The position numbers were made by a program, and so were the translations under genes. Below, one piece after another: positions 18,601 to 28,022 of a stretch of 64,000 nucleotides of DNA. Each line of letters starts with the position of its first letter. Within the stretch, counting starts at the first letter, position 1. The stretch is taken from positions 1 to 64,000 of the forward strand of contig CAKMKG010000006.1 of NCBI GenBank assembly GCA_927441425.1. Direction: 5' to 3'. A model generated the notes under the pieces. The model worked only from the letters and a program-made list of their open reading frames with translations, searched no databases and was not told where the DNA came from. This stretch comes from an uncultured Bacillota bacterium. GTDB lineage: Bacteria; Bacillota; Clostridia; Peptostreptococcales; Anaerovoracaceae.

Positions 18601-19414
18601 GTTTGCGGATCTGGTTCGGATCTCCGGCTTTTCCCATGGAACCGACGTTTGGATCAACAACGCTCAGGAGTTTATACGGGACGGTTCTGCTACCATGAAG
18701 GACGCTATTTCAACGCGAGACGACATCATGAACTATCTCATTCACAAGGGAGTTCCGAATAAAACTGCCTTTAAGATTATGGAGAACGTCAGAAAGGGCA
18801 AGGGCATCACCCAAGAGGAGGCTGACCTAATGGCAGACAATGATGTGCCGGAATGGTATATCGAGTCCTGCCGACGAATCAAGTATATGTTTCCGAAAGC
18901 CCATGCGGTTGCCTATGTGATGATGTCCTATCGAATCGCGTACTATAAGGTTTATCACCCAATGGAATTTTACGCCGTATTCTTTACAACAAAGGTCAGT
19001 GAATTTGATTCGGAGACCATTCTAAAAGGCGCCAAGGCGATTCGGAATAAAATCGAGCTGATTGAAGCGAAAGGGAAGAATGCCACCAAAAAGGAAGAGG
19101 ACGAGGTAACGGTTTTAGAGGTTGCGTATGAAATGTACGCCAGAGGCTATGAATTTGCTCCGGCGGTAATCGGAAAATCTCCGGCTACAAGATTTCTGGT
19201 AGCTGATGGCAAGGTTCTGCTTCCATTTGTAGCGTTAACTGGGGTCGGAGAAAATGCTGCAAAGGCCATCGTTTCTGAATTTGCAAAGAAGCCTTTCCTG
19301 TCCGTTGACGATATGAAGAGCCGGGCTAAGGTAAATAAAACAGCAATCGAAGCCCTCATGAATCATGGTGTTCTTTCGGAAATCCCGGAATCAGATCAAA
19401 TTAGCCTTTTTTAG
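15608..19414 (+). CDS. polC: DNA polymerase III alpha subunit PolC, lacking the exonuclease domain
   Basis: This 1268-residue protein is the Gram-positive replicase. It has an N-terminal domain, a Gly/Ser-rich linker near residues 190-235, an OB domain (about 250-345), PHP with VELHAHTKMSAMDG near 357 and AVTDHGVVQAFPEA, the zinc module (paired Cys near 741-746 and 769-772), PDIDLNFAGEY near 797 with catalytic Asp residues, and the pol domain to the C-terminus. B. subtilis PolC is about 1437 residues because a DEDDh 3'-5' exonuclease interrupts PHP. Here YGMEGYLYDD (418-427) is joined to NHVIILARTQEGLKNLYKLV (from 443) by about 15 residues, and no FDVETTGL-type motif is present. The frame is open throughout. 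The start is TTG with GGAGG upstream. Confidence 0.95.
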   Translation: MKSLIESTISWNKIGKHAKDNYHYSIEKAVVSKETAVLSMDVRLNFIVPFSDVDRISKIIKNEIPGLQGVSLQFIYDDVILSEKEIIKHSIEHMIHEINGSCAAITKTIFPGEFSYENGQLTIMALGAVAVSELNDKVANQFEKYFNRDFGMTVKVVFANHEDNYKVKSKEKAELAKKELDEADKAQKLAAASNSAGTNANGGSYGSGDNGNMGGSAGSGKGGEKWKRRDKEEPMVGNRIMGKKIHDEPVPITSLTVGSGLATIEGILFRKDARTIKNNKKLVTLLVTDKITSICVKLFASEEKWNDIDENLKPGDSVIIRGNAEFDTYENILVLMGKDIEKTERVGRQDHSEKKRVELHAHTKMSAMDGLNEISSMIRLAAKWGQKAIAVTDHGVVQAFPEAEKTVKYGKLDMKIIYGMEGYLYDDTGDTGKKIEYKSKNTNHVIILARTQEGLKNLYKLVSKSHLEYFYKKPRIPKSLLTDHRDGLIIGSACEAGEVYQSILHHKSEEEITRTATYYDYLEIQPLANNQFLIDNGSVADQEGLKEINRKIIDLGKKLDKPVVATCDAHYAEPEEALYRKILMAGQGYKDIEGDKGLHLRTTEEMLKEFDYLGHALAYEVVVEASNQIADMIERIVPVPSGKFPPKIDGAEERLRNRCMETAWSIYGNPLPELVGQRLERELNSIINHGYAVMYVSAEMLVQKSMSDGYLVGSRGSVGSSFAATMGGITEVNPLPPHYICPNKECKNSEFILDGSFDCGIDMADKECPKCGTPYKKDGFNIPFEVFLGFEGDKEPDIDLNFAGEYQSVAHKYVEEIFGKENVFRAGTIGTIAGKTAYGFVMKYYEDRQQPVNKWEADRLTECCTGVRRTTGQHPGGIIIVPRGHEIYEFCPVQHPANDVNTEIITTHFDYHSIDENLLKLDILGHDVPSMIRQLQDMTGVDPLTVPLKDKKVDSLFNGIDGLDIKDPDYKFTHGSFGIPEFGTKFVRQMLDDTKPSMFADLVRISGFSHGTDVWINNAQEFIRDGSATMKDAISTRDDIMNYLIHKGVPNKTAFKIMENVRKGKGITQEEADLMADNDVPEWYIESCRRIKYMFPKAHAVAYVMMSYRIAYYKVYHPMEFYAVFFTTKVSEFDSETILKGAKAIRNKIELIEAKGKNATKKEEDEVTVLEVAYEMYARGYEFAPAVIGKSPATRFLVADGKVLLPFVALTGVGENAAKAIVSEFAKKPFLSVDDMKSRAKVNKTAIEALMNHGVLSEIPESDQISLF

Positions 19415-19484
19415 AAAAAACTTGCAAATGTGAGGGTTTTATGCTAATGTTAAATGGTAGTAAAAAACTTGACTTGTAAATGCA

Positions 19485-19515
19485 AAAGAGTGGGCAATCC
19501 CACTCTTTCACTTTT
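19485..19515 (+). terminator. Hairpin between polC and rimP
   Basis: A 10-bp perfect stem AAAGAGTGGG/CCCACTCTTT with a CAAT loop, followed by CACTTTTG. It ends or weakens the polC transcript. It lies inside the longest rimP frame (from 19480), which argues for the later rimP start. Confidence 0.7.
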
Positions 19516-19551
19516 GTAATCATCTTTCGAGGGGAGAAAAGTTTAGAGAGT

Positions 19552-20028
19552 ATGGCGAAAATCAAGATAAAGGAGCTCGTTGCAGAAGAATTGGCGGAGT
19601 TTCTAGAAAAGAACGGATATGAACTTTATAATATTGAATTTATCAAAGAGGGGAAAGACTGGTTCCTGAGGGTCTATATCGACCGAGAGTCAGATGCCGA
19701 CGGTGGAATCAGCACCGATGACTGTGAAAAGGTCAGCAGATATCTCAGTACAAGACTGGATGAGCTGAATCCCATTGAGCAGAATTATTACCTAGAGGTA
19801 TCCTCTCCTGGAATGGATAGAGCATTGCTCAAGGACAGTGATTATGTGAGATATGCGGGGCGTTTTGTAGACGTTACTCTGTATCAGGGCATAGATGGCA
19901 GGAAAACATTCTTTGGAAAGCTTGCCGGCATACAGAGCGGAAATTTAGTGATAATAGATGACAAAGAAAATAGAATAGAATTACCAATGGAAAAAGTAGC
20001 AAAAACCAAGCTAGCTGTTATTTTTTAA
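19552..20028 (+). CDS. rimP: Ribosome maturation factor RimP
   Basis: This 158-residue factor helps 30S assembly. It has the NIEFIKEGKDWFLRVYIDRESD strand pair near residue 25, GGISTDDCEKVSRYLSTRLDE near residue 52 and YLEVSSPGMDRALLKDSDYVRYAGR near residue 81. The start is the ATG of MAKIKIKEL; the longer frame would run through a terminator hairpin. It opens the classic rimP-nusA-ylxR-ylxQ-infB-rbfA operon. Confidence 0.94.
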   Translation: MAKIKIKELVAEELAEFLEKNGYELYNIEFIKEGKDWFLRVYIDRESDADGGISTDDCEKVSRYLSTRLDELNPIEQNYYLEVSSPGMDRALLKDSDYVRYAGRFVDVTLYQGIDGRKTFFGKLAGIQSGNLVIIDDKENRIELPMEKVAKTKLAVIF

Positions 20029-20047
20029 GGAGGATTGTTGAATCATA

Positions 20048-21241
20048 ATGAACAGAGAATTTATTAAGGCAGTTGAGGAATTAGAAAAGGAAAAAGAAGT
20101 ATCAAAGGAACTTCTGATTGAGGCTATTGAGTCTGCTCTTGTTTCCGCATACAAAAAAAATTATGGAACCTCGCAGAATGTTCGGGTGAATATTAATAAA
20201 GAAACCGGAGATATCGATGTTTTTATGAGAAAAGATATCGTGGAAACAGTTGAGGATGCACAGTTAGAGGTGTCGATTGACGATGCAAGAGAAATCGATC
20301 CAAAGTACCAGGTTGGTGATGTGATAGAGAAACAGGTTACTCCGAGAGACTTTGGAAGAATTGCCGCACAGACTGCCAAGCAGGTTGTTGTACAGCGAAT
20401 CCGCGAGGCGGAACGCGGCATGATTTATGATGATTATTCCAGCCGCCAATCGGAGATCGTGACTGGTATTATTCAGAGAATCAGCAACGATACCGTTTTC
20501 ATCAACATGGGTAAAACAGAAGGTATTTTGGCTGCGACGGAACAGGTTCCGGGTGAAAAATATGTGGTAAACAGTAGAATCAAGGTGTTTATCATGGATG
20601 TGAAAAAAACGACCAAAGGACCGCAGGTATACCTATCTAGGTCACATCCGGGATTGGTAAAAAGACTGTTTGAACTAGAGGTTCCTGAAATTCAGGATGG
20701 AATCGTTGAGATAAAAAGCATTTCAAGAGAAGCAGGATCCAGAACAAAGATGGCTGTTTACACAACGGATGAAAATGTGGATCCAGTTGGAGCATGCGTC
20801 GGCTCCAGAGGTACGAGAGTTCAGGCCATCGTAGATGAATTGTTCGGAGAGAAGATCGATATTATAAACTGGAGTGATATTCCGGAAAAGCTGATCAGCA
20901 GTGCGCTCAGCCCGGCTAAGGTCGAAAAGGTTATCATCAATGCGGAAGGAAAATCCGCAACGGTAATCGTTCCTGACTATCAACTTTCCCTAGCCATCGG
21001 GAAAGAAGGCCAGAACGTGAGACTGGCTGCAAAACTCTGCGGCTGGAAAATAGATATTAAGAGTCACACCCAGTTCTTCCCTGAGGAAAATTTTGAAGCA
21101 TATGATGACATTGAAAATACCAATGAAGCGTACATCGAAGTGGAAGAACCCATTATCGAAGAAATCGCTACCGAAGAACCTGCTGCGGAAAAGCCGAAGC
21201 GAGGAAGAAAGAAAAAAGAGCCGGTAGTGGAGGAAGAGTAA
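20048..21241 (+). CDS. nusA: Transcription termination/antitermination factor NusA
   Basis: This 397-residue protein carries the N-terminal RNA polymerase-binding domain, an S1 domain (about residues 135-200), and KH1-KH2 with VGACVGSRGTRVQAIVDEL near residue 243 and SLAIGKEGQNVRLAAKLCGWKIDI near residue 317. The last 50 residues are acidic then basic (PKRGRKKKE), an extra tail compared with B. subtilis NusA. An AAGGAGG lies 12-15 bases before the ATG, a little long. Confidence 0.96.
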   Translation: MNREFIKAVEELEKEKEVSKELLIEAIESALVSAYKKNYGTSQNVRVNINKETGDIDVFMRKDIVETVEDAQLEVSIDDAREIDPKYQVGDVIEKQVTPRDFGRIAAQTAKQVVVQRIREAERGMIYDDYSSRQSEIVTGIIQRISNDTVFINMGKTEGILAATEQVPGEKYVVNSRIKVFIMDVKKTTKGPQVYLSRSHPGLVKRLFELEVPEIQDGIVEIKSISREAGSRTKMAVYTTDENVDPVGACVGSRGTRVQAIVDELFGEKIDIINWSDIPEKLISSALSPAKVEKVIINAEGKSATVIVPDYQLSLAIGKEGQNVRLAAKLCGWKIDIKSHTQFFPEENFEAYDDIENTNEAYIEVEEPIIEEIATEEPAAEKPKRGRKKKEPVVEEE

Positions 21242-21285
21242 AATACAAGTTAGGCGAAGACCAACAGCAGATGGGGGGTGCTTCT

Positions 21286-21561
21286 TTGAAAACAAAAAAA
21301 ATCCCTATGCGTAGGTGCGTAGGTTGTATGGAATCAAAACCAAAACGCGAGTTGATTCGAATCGTTGCGACTGAAGGTGGACCGAAAATAGATTCGACAG
21401 GAAAGGCCAATGGCAGAGGTATTTATCTCTGTCCTGATACAGAGTGTTTCAACAAGGGCAGGAAGAAAAAAGCCATTAGCAGAGGTTTAGAGATAGAGAT
21501 CGGAGAACAGGTTCTGGATAACTTATTTAAGGAGCTGGCTGAACATGAGAAAAAAGGTTGA
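21286..21561 (+). CDS. rnpM: RNase P modulator RnpM (YlxR family)
   Basis: This 91-residue basic protein has the YlxR signature: PMRRCVGCMESKPKRELIRIV near the start and GRGIYLCPDTECFNKGRKKKA near residue 52. The family was recently shown to bind the RNase P RNA and modulate its activity in B. subtilis. The start is taken at TTG 21286, with GGGGGGTG 5 bases upstream; an ATG at 21271 lies before that site. It overlaps ylxQ by 17 bases. The RNase P RNA itself is encoded at the other end of this window. Confidence 0.9.
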   Translation: MKTKKIPMRRCVGCMESKPKRELIRIVATEGGPKIDSTGKANGRGIYLCPDTECFNKGRKKKAISRGLEIEIGEQVLDNLFKELAEHEKKG

Positions 21562-21850
21562 TAGCTACTTAGGCTTTGCTGCCAAATCAAGAAATTTGGT
21601 TTCCGGAAATTATTCCTGCTTAAATGCCATAAAGCAAAAGAAGCTGAAGTTGCTGATTCTAGCGGAAGATCTATCGGAGAATACAGCAAAAAAGCTGACG
21701 AAGCTTGCAAAGGAAAATGAAATACCATTTCGAAACTATGGAAAATCAGAGGAACTGTCAAAAATTACAGGGAGTCAGGAAAGAGGAATCTTCGGCATTA
21801 CCGATGTAAATTTTGCAGATGTGATAGTAAAAGAAATCGATGGAGAATAA
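21545..21850 (+). CDS. ylxQ: L7Ae-family RNA-binding protein YlxQ
   Basis: This 101-residue protein is an L7Ae/L30e/S12e-type kink-turn binding protein: SYLGFAAKSRNLVSGNYSCL near the start, KLKLLILAEDLSENTAKKL near residue 32 and a GxFGITD-like segment (RGIFGITDVNFAD) near the end. It lies in the conserved nusA-infB operon and overlaps rnpM. Its RNA target is not certain. Confidence 0.9.
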   Translation: MRKKVDSYLGFAAKSRNLVSGNYSCLNAIKQKKLKLLILAEDLSENTAKKLTKLAKENEIPFRNYGKSEELSKITGSQERGIFGITDVNFADVIVKEIDGE

Positions 21851-21955
21851 CGAGGTGGAAATGTTCTCTGCCTCGTTGAAACGCACAGAGGAAAGAAAAT
21901 TATCTACATTCGAAAATTTTCTTCGGATGCGTTATAAAAGAATGGAGGTGTTCTA

Positions 21956-24631
21956 ATGTCCAATATAAAAATACATGAATTAGCAAAAGAACTGAATATG
22001 ACAAGTAAAGATATGTTAGATAAAATAAATTCTATGGGAATTGATGCGAAGAGTCATATGAGCGTATTATCTGATATGGATGTGATCGCGGTCAGGAATA
22101 CAGTTTTACGAGGAAAAAGTGGTTCGGAGACAAAAATTGTCAAGGTAGCACCAAAGAAAACAGAGACAATTAGAGATAAAGAAGAAGTAAAGGTGGTCGT
22201 TAAGGCTGCAGTTCATCCCAGCGTGAGCCCGGAAGCGAAACCGGTAAAACCTGCTGTGAAACCGCAGGCTCATTCTCAGAGACCGGCATACCCAAACCAA
22301 AGCCAACATACCCCGCAGCAGCAAAGGCCTGCAGACAGTGGTCAGGGACAACCGCAAAGACCTGTGCAGACCAATCATCCTCTGCCCCAGAGACCTGCGC
22401 AGGCTGAGCAGCAAGCTCAGCAGAGACCGACACAAGGCGATCAGTCTCAGCAGAGACCGGCACAAGGCGGACAGCAATCACAGCAGAGACCGGCACAAAG
22501 TGGTCAGTCCCAGCAGAGACCGGCACAAGGCGGACAGCAATCACAGTATAGACCGGCACAAAGCGGCCAGTCACAGAATAGACCTGCCCAAGGCGGACCG
22601 CAGTCACAGAATAGACCTGCCCAAGGCGGACCGCAGTCACAGAATAGACCTGCCCAAAGCGGCCAGTCTCAGAATAGACCTGCCCAAGGCGGACCGCAAA
22701 CCCCCCAAAGGCCTGGAACCAATAACCAGCAGTCATCTCAGCAAAGGCCAAATCAGGGAGGATATCAGCAGCGACCTGGCATTAACAATCAAAGGCCAAC
22801 ACAGCAAAGGCCGCAGCCAAAGCCAAAACCTGCTCCAAAACCAGTTGAGCCGGAAATTAAGTTGGAAGATCTTCCACCAGGCTCAAAGATTGTTAATGTA
22901 CCAATTACTGTAGCAGGTCTTGCAGATCAGATTGAAAAGACAACATCACAAGTCATTATGGCATTGATGAAGCTTGGCATTATGGCAAATATCAACCAGA
23001 ATATCGATGAAGATACCGTGGTACTCCTTGGTGAAGAGCTGGGTGTAAACATTGTTGTCGGTAAGGTAGAAAAGGAAATTGTTGAAGAAGGACTGGAACT
23101 CTTTAAGGATAAAGATGAAGAATTAAAGGGCAGGGCACCGATTATCGCTGTCATGGGCCATGTTGACCACGGAAAAACATCCTTGCTTGATGCAATCAGA
23201 AAAACCAACGTAACCGCATCGGAATCCGGCGGGATAACACAGCATATCGGTGCTTCGGAGGTCTATTCAAACGGACAGAAAATCGTATTTTTGGATACAC
23301 CGGGACATGAAGCTTTTACCGCCATGCGTGCGAGAGGGGCTCATGCTACAGATATTGCCGTTCTTGTTGTTGCTGCGGATGATAGCGTTAAGCCGCAGAC
23401 GATTGAAGCAATCAGCCATGCAAGAGCAGCAAACGTTCCGATTATCGTCGCAATTAATAAGATGGATAAACCGGGTGCCGATCCGACCAGAGTGAAGCAG
23501 GATCTGACAGAACGTGGTGTTCTCATTGAGGAATGGGGCGGTGAAACGATTGTTGTTCCCGTTTCAGCGAAGACCGGAGAAGGCATCGATACCCTGCTTG
23601 AAATGATTTTACTTCAGGCGGAAGTGCTGGAATTAAAAGCGAATCCAAACCGTTTGGCTATGGGTACTGTAATCGAGGCCAGATTAGATAAAAATAAAGG
23701 ACCTGTTGCAACCCTTCTCGTATTGAATGGTACGCTTCAGGCTGGAATGAGTGTTGTTGCAGGAACGTGCTCCGGTAGAATCAAAGCAATGACCAATTTT
23801 AAGGGCGATGCCATCAGAAAAGCCGGCCCTGCTACAGCTGTTGAAATCCTTGGATTAACTGACGTGCCGGAAGCCGGTGATGAGTTCAATGCGGTGAAGG
23901 AAGACAAGTTGGCAAGAGAAATCGCAGAACACCGCAGAGTTAAACTAAGAGAAGAAGTCATGGCAAGAAATTCCAGCATTACGCTGGAACAGCTCTTCAG
24001 TCAGATTCAGGAAGGCGAAGTAAAAGAACTGAATTTGATCATCAAGGGAGATGTACAAGGTTCCGTGGGAGCTTTGACACAGTCTCTTGAAAAATTGAAG
24101 AATGAAAATGTTAAGGTTAAGATCATTCACACAGGTGTCGGTACGGTTACAGAGTCGGATGTCATGCTTGCAAATACTGCCCGTGCGATTATCATTGCCT
24201 TTAATGTTCGACCAAGCACGGCAATCTCGGGCATGGCAGAACGAGAGAGTGTAGAAATCAGAACGTATCGTGTAATTTACGATGTCATCGATGAGGTGGA
24301 AGCTGCTATGAAAGGTATGCTTGATCCTGTATTTAAAGAAGTCGTAATGGGTAAAATAGAAATTAGAAACACCTTTAAAGTTCCGGGCGCAGGTATCATT
24401 GCTGGGGCCTATGTGCTTGAAGGGAAGGTTCAAAGGAATGCGGAAATAAGACTTGTAAGAGACGGCATTGTCGTTCACGAAGGCAAAATATCATCCCTCA
24501 GACGATTCAAGGATGATGCTAAGGAAGTCGCCCGTGGATTCGAATGCGGTATCGGTATTGAAAATTACAATGACATTAAAGAAGGGGACATCATTGAAGC
24601 ATTCAAGATGGAAGAAATAGAAAGAAAGTAA
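21956..24631 (+). CDS. infB: Translation initiation factor IF-2
   Basis: This 891-residue GTPase places initiator tRNA on the 30S subunit. It has an N-terminal IF2_N module (about residues 1-55), a long Pro/Gln/Gly-rich linker (about 75-300) with an 11-codon tandem repeat around RPAQGG, a second IF2_N module (about 310-365), then the G domain with GHVDHGKTS near residue 401, DTPGHEAF near 447 and NKMD near 501, and the C-terminal beta barrels. GGAGGTG precedes the ATG. Two small hairpins precede the gene (AACGAGG/CCTCGTT at 21849-21877 and an A/T-rich one after it). The repeat creates open frames in other phases that are not genes. Confidence 0.96.
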   Translation: MSNIKIHELAKELNMTSKDMLDKINSMGIDAKSHMSVLSDMDVIAVRNTVLRGKSGSETKIVKVAPKKTETIRDKEEVKVVVKAAVHPSVSPEAKPVKPAVKPQAHSQRPAYPNQSQHTPQQQRPADSGQGQPQRPVQTNHPLPQRPAQAEQQAQQRPTQGDQSQQRPAQGGQQSQQRPAQSGQSQQRPAQGGQQSQYRPAQSGQSQNRPAQGGPQSQNRPAQGGPQSQNRPAQSGQSQNRPAQGGPQTPQRPGTNNQQSSQQRPNQGGYQQRPGINNQRPTQQRPQPKPKPAPKPVEPEIKLEDLPPGSKIVNVPITVAGLADQIEKTTSQVIMALMKLGIMANINQNIDEDTVVLLGEELGVNIVVGKVEKEIVEEGLELFKDKDEELKGRAPIIAVMGHVDHGKTSLLDAIRKTNVTASESGGITQHIGASEVYSNGQKIVFLDTPGHEAFTAMRARGAHATDIAVLVVAADDSVKPQTIEAISHARAANVPIIVAINKMDKPGADPTRVKQDLTERGVLIEEWGGETIVVPVSAKTGEGIDTLLEMILLQAEVLELKANPNRLAMGTVIEARLDKNKGPVATLLVLNGTLQAGMSVVAGTCSGRIKAMTNFKGDAIRKAGPATAVEILGLTDVPEAGDEFNAVKEDKLAREIAEHRRVKLREEVMARNSSITLEQLFSQIQEGEVKELNLIIKGDVQGSVGALTQSLEKLKNENVKVKIIHTGVGTVTESDVMLANTARAIIIAFNVRPSTAISGMAERESVEIRTYRVIYDVIDEVEAAMKGMLDPVFKEVVMGKIEIRNTFKVPGAGIIAGAYVLEGKVQRNAEIRLVRDGIVVHEGKISSLRRFKDDAKEVARGFECGIGIENYNDIKEGDIIEAFKMEEIERK
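22571..22710 (+). repeat. 33-base tandem repeats in infB
   Basis: Copies start at 22571, 22604 and 22637 (33-base period) and then at 22667 (30-base period), with more diverged units upstream to about 22390. They encode the disordered RPAQGG/RPAQSG linker of IF-2. The near-identical copies suggest recent slippage and a length that may vary between strains. Confidence 0.85.
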
Positions 24632-24686
24632 TGAGGCTAAAATGTCTCCCGCCTGCATTAGAAACAAAAGATTAGAGGGAAGAATC

Positions 24687-25106
24687 ATGGGAAAAGGTTA
24701 TAGACAAGGTCGGCTGGCAGAAGAGATCAGAAGGATCGTCAGCGACCTGCTTCTAAAAGAGATAAAAGACCCGAGACTATCCGGGTTTGTAAGCATTTCA
24801 GCAGTTGAGGTGACTGAGGATGGAAGCTATGCTACCCTATACATTACAAAATTAGGGAGCAATGCTGCAGAGGAAACCAGCGGGGATGAGAAAAATGATG
24901 TTTTGGCGGCCTTTAAAAGTGCCAAAGGCTTAATTCGAAGAGAAATCGGAAGACAAATCAAGCTGAGGCATGTGCCGGATTTACTATTTAAATTTGATAC
25001 TTCTTTGGAATACGGAAGGCACATCTCAAAGTTGATCGATGAGCTGGGAATAGAAAAAACGGAAGATAAAGATGAAGAAAAACACATTGGATCAGATCGC
25101 GAGTAA
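24687..25106 (+). CDS. rbfA: Ribosome-binding factor A
   Basis: This 139-residue KH-fold protein helps mature the 16S 5' end. It has the GYRQGRLAEEIRRIVSDLLLKEIKDPRL start, SAVEVTEDGSYATLYIT and the RLRHVPDLLFKFDTSLEYG-like segment near residue 95. The ATG with GAGGGAAG upstream is chosen over one 15 codons earlier. The 3' end overlaps nrnA by 35 bases. Confidence 0.94.
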   Translation: MGKGYRQGRLAEEIRRIVSDLLLKEIKDPRLSGFVSISAVEVTEDGSYATLYITKLGSNAAEETSGDEKNDVLAAFKSAKGLIRREIGRQIKLRHVPDLLFKFDTSLEYGRHISKLIDELGIEKTEDKDEEKHIGSDRE

Positions 25107-26085
25107 ACTGAAAGAGGCAAAAACTGTATTGCTGTATCCTCATATCATTATGGATGGGGATACTTTAGGTTCCTCCATCGCACTATGCATTGCACTGAGG
25201 AAGATCGGCAAGAAGGCTCACATTCTCGTTGAGGATGAGATCCCTTCTTATCTGCTTTTTTTGGAACAAGGATATTGCACCTATGATCAGAACATAATCG
25301 ATTCGCCGGACATATCAATATCCATTGATTGCAGTGATATTGAACGGTTTGTCATGAGAAAGGACACGTTTCTGAAAGGAAAATTCAGCATTTGCCTTGA
25401 CCATCACAGGACAAACAACTATTTCGCAGATATGAATTATATTGACGAATTTGCCGGTGCGACCGGCGAGATTGTGTATGATCTGATTAAGCTTCTGGAA
25501 GTTGAACTGGACGTCACTATGGCAGAAGCAATTTATACAGCTATTTCAACGGATACGGGCAATTTCCAGTACACAAACACGACGAAAACCACCCATCTAA
25601 TTACGGCTGATCTCTTTGATGTGGGCATTGATTTGGAAAAAATCAGTGTTGAAGTCTATCAGAACATCAGACATGAAAAACTGAAAATAACCAATGCCGT
25701 ACTGAATACCATAGAGATTCTATCCGACGGGAAGGCCGATATTGCTTACGTAACGCAGGCTATGCTGGAGAATACAGGTGCGCGGATGGAGGAAACAGAG
25801 GGGATTATTGAAACGCTACGAAACATCGGCGGTGTAGAAATATCCGCATTTTTGAAGGAGAGCAAGCCAAATGAGATCAAGGTAGGTTTGCGGGCCAAAA
25901 CCTATGGGGACGTATCTTTGATCGCCCAGTCATTTGGCGGCGGCGGCCATAAAAAAGCGGCCGGCTGCACGCTACATATGTCGCTGGAAGAAGCCAAGCA
26001 AAAGATCACTGCTGCAATCAATACCCAACTAGGGGGATCAGATATAAAAGGGAAGGAAACGACGAATTCGGTGAACAATGATTAG
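25072..26085 (+). CDS. nrnA: DHH-family oligoribonuclease / pAp phosphatase NrnA
   Basis: This 337-residue protein degrades nanoRNAs and dephosphorylates pAp in relatives. DHH motifs are visible: HIIMDGDTLGSS near residue 24 (DGDALGS in most members), SIDCSD near residue 83, the LDHH box near residue 107 and STDTGNFQYTNT near residue 164. The DHHA1 domain ends with GGGGHKKAAGC near residue 290. It overlaps rbfA upstream and truB by 8 bases downstream. Confidence 0.93.
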   Translation: MKKNTLDQIASKLKEAKTVLLYPHIIMDGDTLGSSIALCIALRKIGKKAHILVEDEIPSYLLFLEQGYCTYDQNIIDSPDISISIDCSDIERFVMRKDTFLKGKFSICLDHHRTNNYFADMNYIDEFAGATGEIVYDLIKLLEVELDVTMAEAIYTAISTDTGNFQYTNTTKTTHLITADLFDVGIDLEKISVEVYQNIRHEKLKITNAVLNTIEILSDGKADIAYVTQAMLENTGARMEETEGIIETLRNIGGVEISAFLKESKPNEIKVGLRAKTYGDVSLIAQSFGGGGHKKAAGCTLHMSLEEAKQKITAAINTQLGGSDIKGKETTNSVNND

Positions 26086-27061
26086 GGATGGAATCATCAA
26101 CCTTTTGAAACCGGCCGGCATGACATCCCACGATGGTGTTCAGTTTCTCAGAAGAATGACAGGCGTGAAACGGATCGGCCATACGGGGACACTTGATCCT
26201 ATGGCGGTGGGCGTACTGCCGCTATGCATCGGAAGTGCAGCGCGTATTAACGAATATCTTGATTTAGACTACAAGAAGTACCGCTGTGAAATGCAGCTAG
26301 GGATCGAAACGGATACCCAGGATATCTGGGGAACGACAATTCAGGATCATCAAGGTGCATTTGTTTTTGATGAGAAAAAAATCTTAGAAACCTTCAGTAG
26401 CTTTCAAGGTCTGATCTCACAATATCCTCCCGGCTATTCCGCCGTTCGAGTAAATGGAAGGCACTTATACGAATATGCCAGACAAGGTGAGACGGTCGAT
26501 ATTAAACCAAGGCAAGTTGACATAAAGAATATTACAGTAATCCAAATGGATTTGGAAAAAGGAAGGGTGACCTTTGACGTGGAATGCTCGAAAGGCACCT
26601 ATATTCGGACAATCTGCCATGACGCGGGCAGAATTTTAGGCTGTGGAGCTGTTATGAGTTGTCTGATCAGAACGGCAAGCGGAGCGTTTACACTGGACAA
26701 AACGGTGACCATTGAAGAATTGATGGAAGGGGATCCGGAACAGTATCGAATGGAACCGGATTTTCCGCTGGTTCATTTCGGCAAAGCGATTGTAAATCTG
26801 GATCGCGGGAGATGGTTTGCCAACGGTGGGAAATTAAGCATGTCCGATGTCGAGGTGACAGAAGAACCCGAATTTAAACATGCCAAAGCTGAACTCAACC
26901 TTCGTGAAGAATACAAAAGTGCTTACAATATTTATCTGCATGAGGACCTGTTAACGGGCAGAGAATCAAACGGATTTTTAGGGGTGGCATTTTATAATGA
27001 TGATCTTGAGAAATTCGTGGCAGATAAGATTTTTCTGAGTGATAGAACTATCTTAGGGTAA
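26078..27061 (+). CDS. truB: tRNA pseudouridine(55) synthase
   Basis: This 327-residue enzyme makes pseudouridine 55 in the tRNA T loop. The catalytic motif GHTGTLDPMAVGVLP is near residue 34 with the nucleophilic Asp, followed by the Tyr-containing YKKYRCEMQLG and PPGYSAVRVNGRHLYEYAR near residue 117. The C-terminal extension looks like a degenerate PUA domain. It is coupled to nrnA by an overlapping start. Confidence 0.95.
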   Translation: MIRDGIINLLKPAGMTSHDGVQFLRRMTGVKRIGHTGTLDPMAVGVLPLCIGSAARINEYLDLDYKKYRCEMQLGIETDTQDIWGTTIQDHQGAFVFDEKKILETFSSFQGLISQYPPGYSAVRVNGRHLYEYARQGETVDIKPRQVDIKNITVIQMDLEKGRVTFDVECSKGTYIRTICHDAGRILGCGAVMSCLIRTASGAFTLDKTVTIEELMEGDPEQYRMEPDFPLVHFGKAIVNLDRGRWFANGGKLSMSDVEVTEEPEFKHAKAELNLREEYKSAYNIYLHEDLLTGRESNGFLGVAFYNDDLEKFVADKIFLSDRTILG

Positions 27062-27077
27062 ATGATTACTGAATAGG

Positions 27078-28022
27078 ATGGGAAAGATGAAGCAATTCAA
27101 CTCATTGGAAGAAATTAAAAATATCAAAGAAACAGTCGTTGCATTAGGAAATTTTGATGGAGTTCATAAGGGCCATCAGGAGCTCATCAGGCGAACGGTG
27201 AAAAGTGCAAAAATGGCGGGGCTGAAAAGCGCCGTGTTTACTTTTACCAACCATCCGAAGAATGTACTGGCGGGGAAACCTGTCATCAAAAACATATTAT
27301 ATTTGGAGGACAAAGCAGAAATCATCAAATCTCTAGGTGTGGATTATCTGTTTTCTCTGGAATTCAACGAGATTATCCAGCATTTATCTGCCGAGGAGTT
27401 TATCCAAAAACTTTTGATCGGCGCCTTTAGAATGAGAGAGGCTTACTGCGGCTTCAACTATCACTTCGGCTTCAAAGCGGACGGAAATCCAGAAATCTTG
27501 ATGAAAGCAGGGCTGAAAGAAGGTTTTGGAATTCATGTTTTGGAGCCATTTAAAATAGACGGAAATCTGGTGAGCAGCTCCTTTATCCGTCAGCTAATCG
27601 CAGAGGGAAGAGTCGGTGAGTGCAAGAAATATATGGGAAGAAATTATTCCGTAGGTGGTGAAGTGGTTGTAGGCAACAAGATTGGAAGAACCATCGGCTT
27701 CCCGACCTCGAACATCCTGATCGATGAAACCATGGTCACGCCAGCCCATGGAGTATATGTTACCTACTGCAAATACAATGGAATCTGCTATCAGGGTGTC
27801 ACCAATGTGGGGATCAAACCGACCATTGGGGATAATAAAAAGAACATCGAGACGCATATCTTCAATTTCAGCAAAGAGCTTTACGGAAAGCAGATTCGAG
27901 TCGAATTCCTCGAAAGAATCCGACCTGAGATTAAGTTCAGCAGTGTCACTGCGTTGGCACAGCAGATCGAAAAAGATAGCAGGGAAGCAGAGGACTATCA
28001 CCGGAGATTGAATGAAGAATAA
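27078..28022 (+). CDS. ribF: Bifunctional riboflavin kinase / FAD synthetase
   Basis: This 314-residue enzyme makes FMN and FAD. The N-terminal adenylyltransferase has GNFDGVHKGHQ near residue 23 and the SSSFIRQLI segment near residue 172. The C-terminal kinase shows GRTIGFPTSNI near residue 208 and GVTNVGIKPTIG near residue 242. ATG 27087 with GGATGGGA upstream is an equally plausible start, three codons later. It ends the infB-truB operon. Confidence 0.94.
   Translation: MGKMKQFNSLEEIKNIKETVVALGNFDGVHKGHQELIRRTVKSAKMAGLKSAVFTFTNHPKNVLAGKPVIKNILYLEDKAEIIKSLGVDYLFSLEFNEIIQHLSAEEFIQKLLIGAFRMREAYCGFNYHFGFKADGNPEILMKAGLKEGFGIHVLEPFKIDGNLVSSSFIRQLIAEGRVGECKKYMGRNYSVGGEVVVGNKIGRTIGFPTSNILIDETMVTPAHGVYVTYCKYNGICYQGVTNVGIKPTIGDNKKNIETHIFNFSKELYGKQIRVEFLERIRPEIKFSSVTALAQQIEKDSREAEDYHRRLNEE

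Noticed and set aside
19480-19551. N-terminal extension of RimP
   Set aside because: The extension runs through a perfect terminator hairpin and lacks a binding site; homologues start near MAKIKIKEL.
22200-22913. Long open frames on both strands overlapping infB (22200-22751 minus; 22338-22913 plus)
   Set aside because: They arise from the in-frame tandem repeats of infB and have repetitive low-complexity translations with no family likeness.
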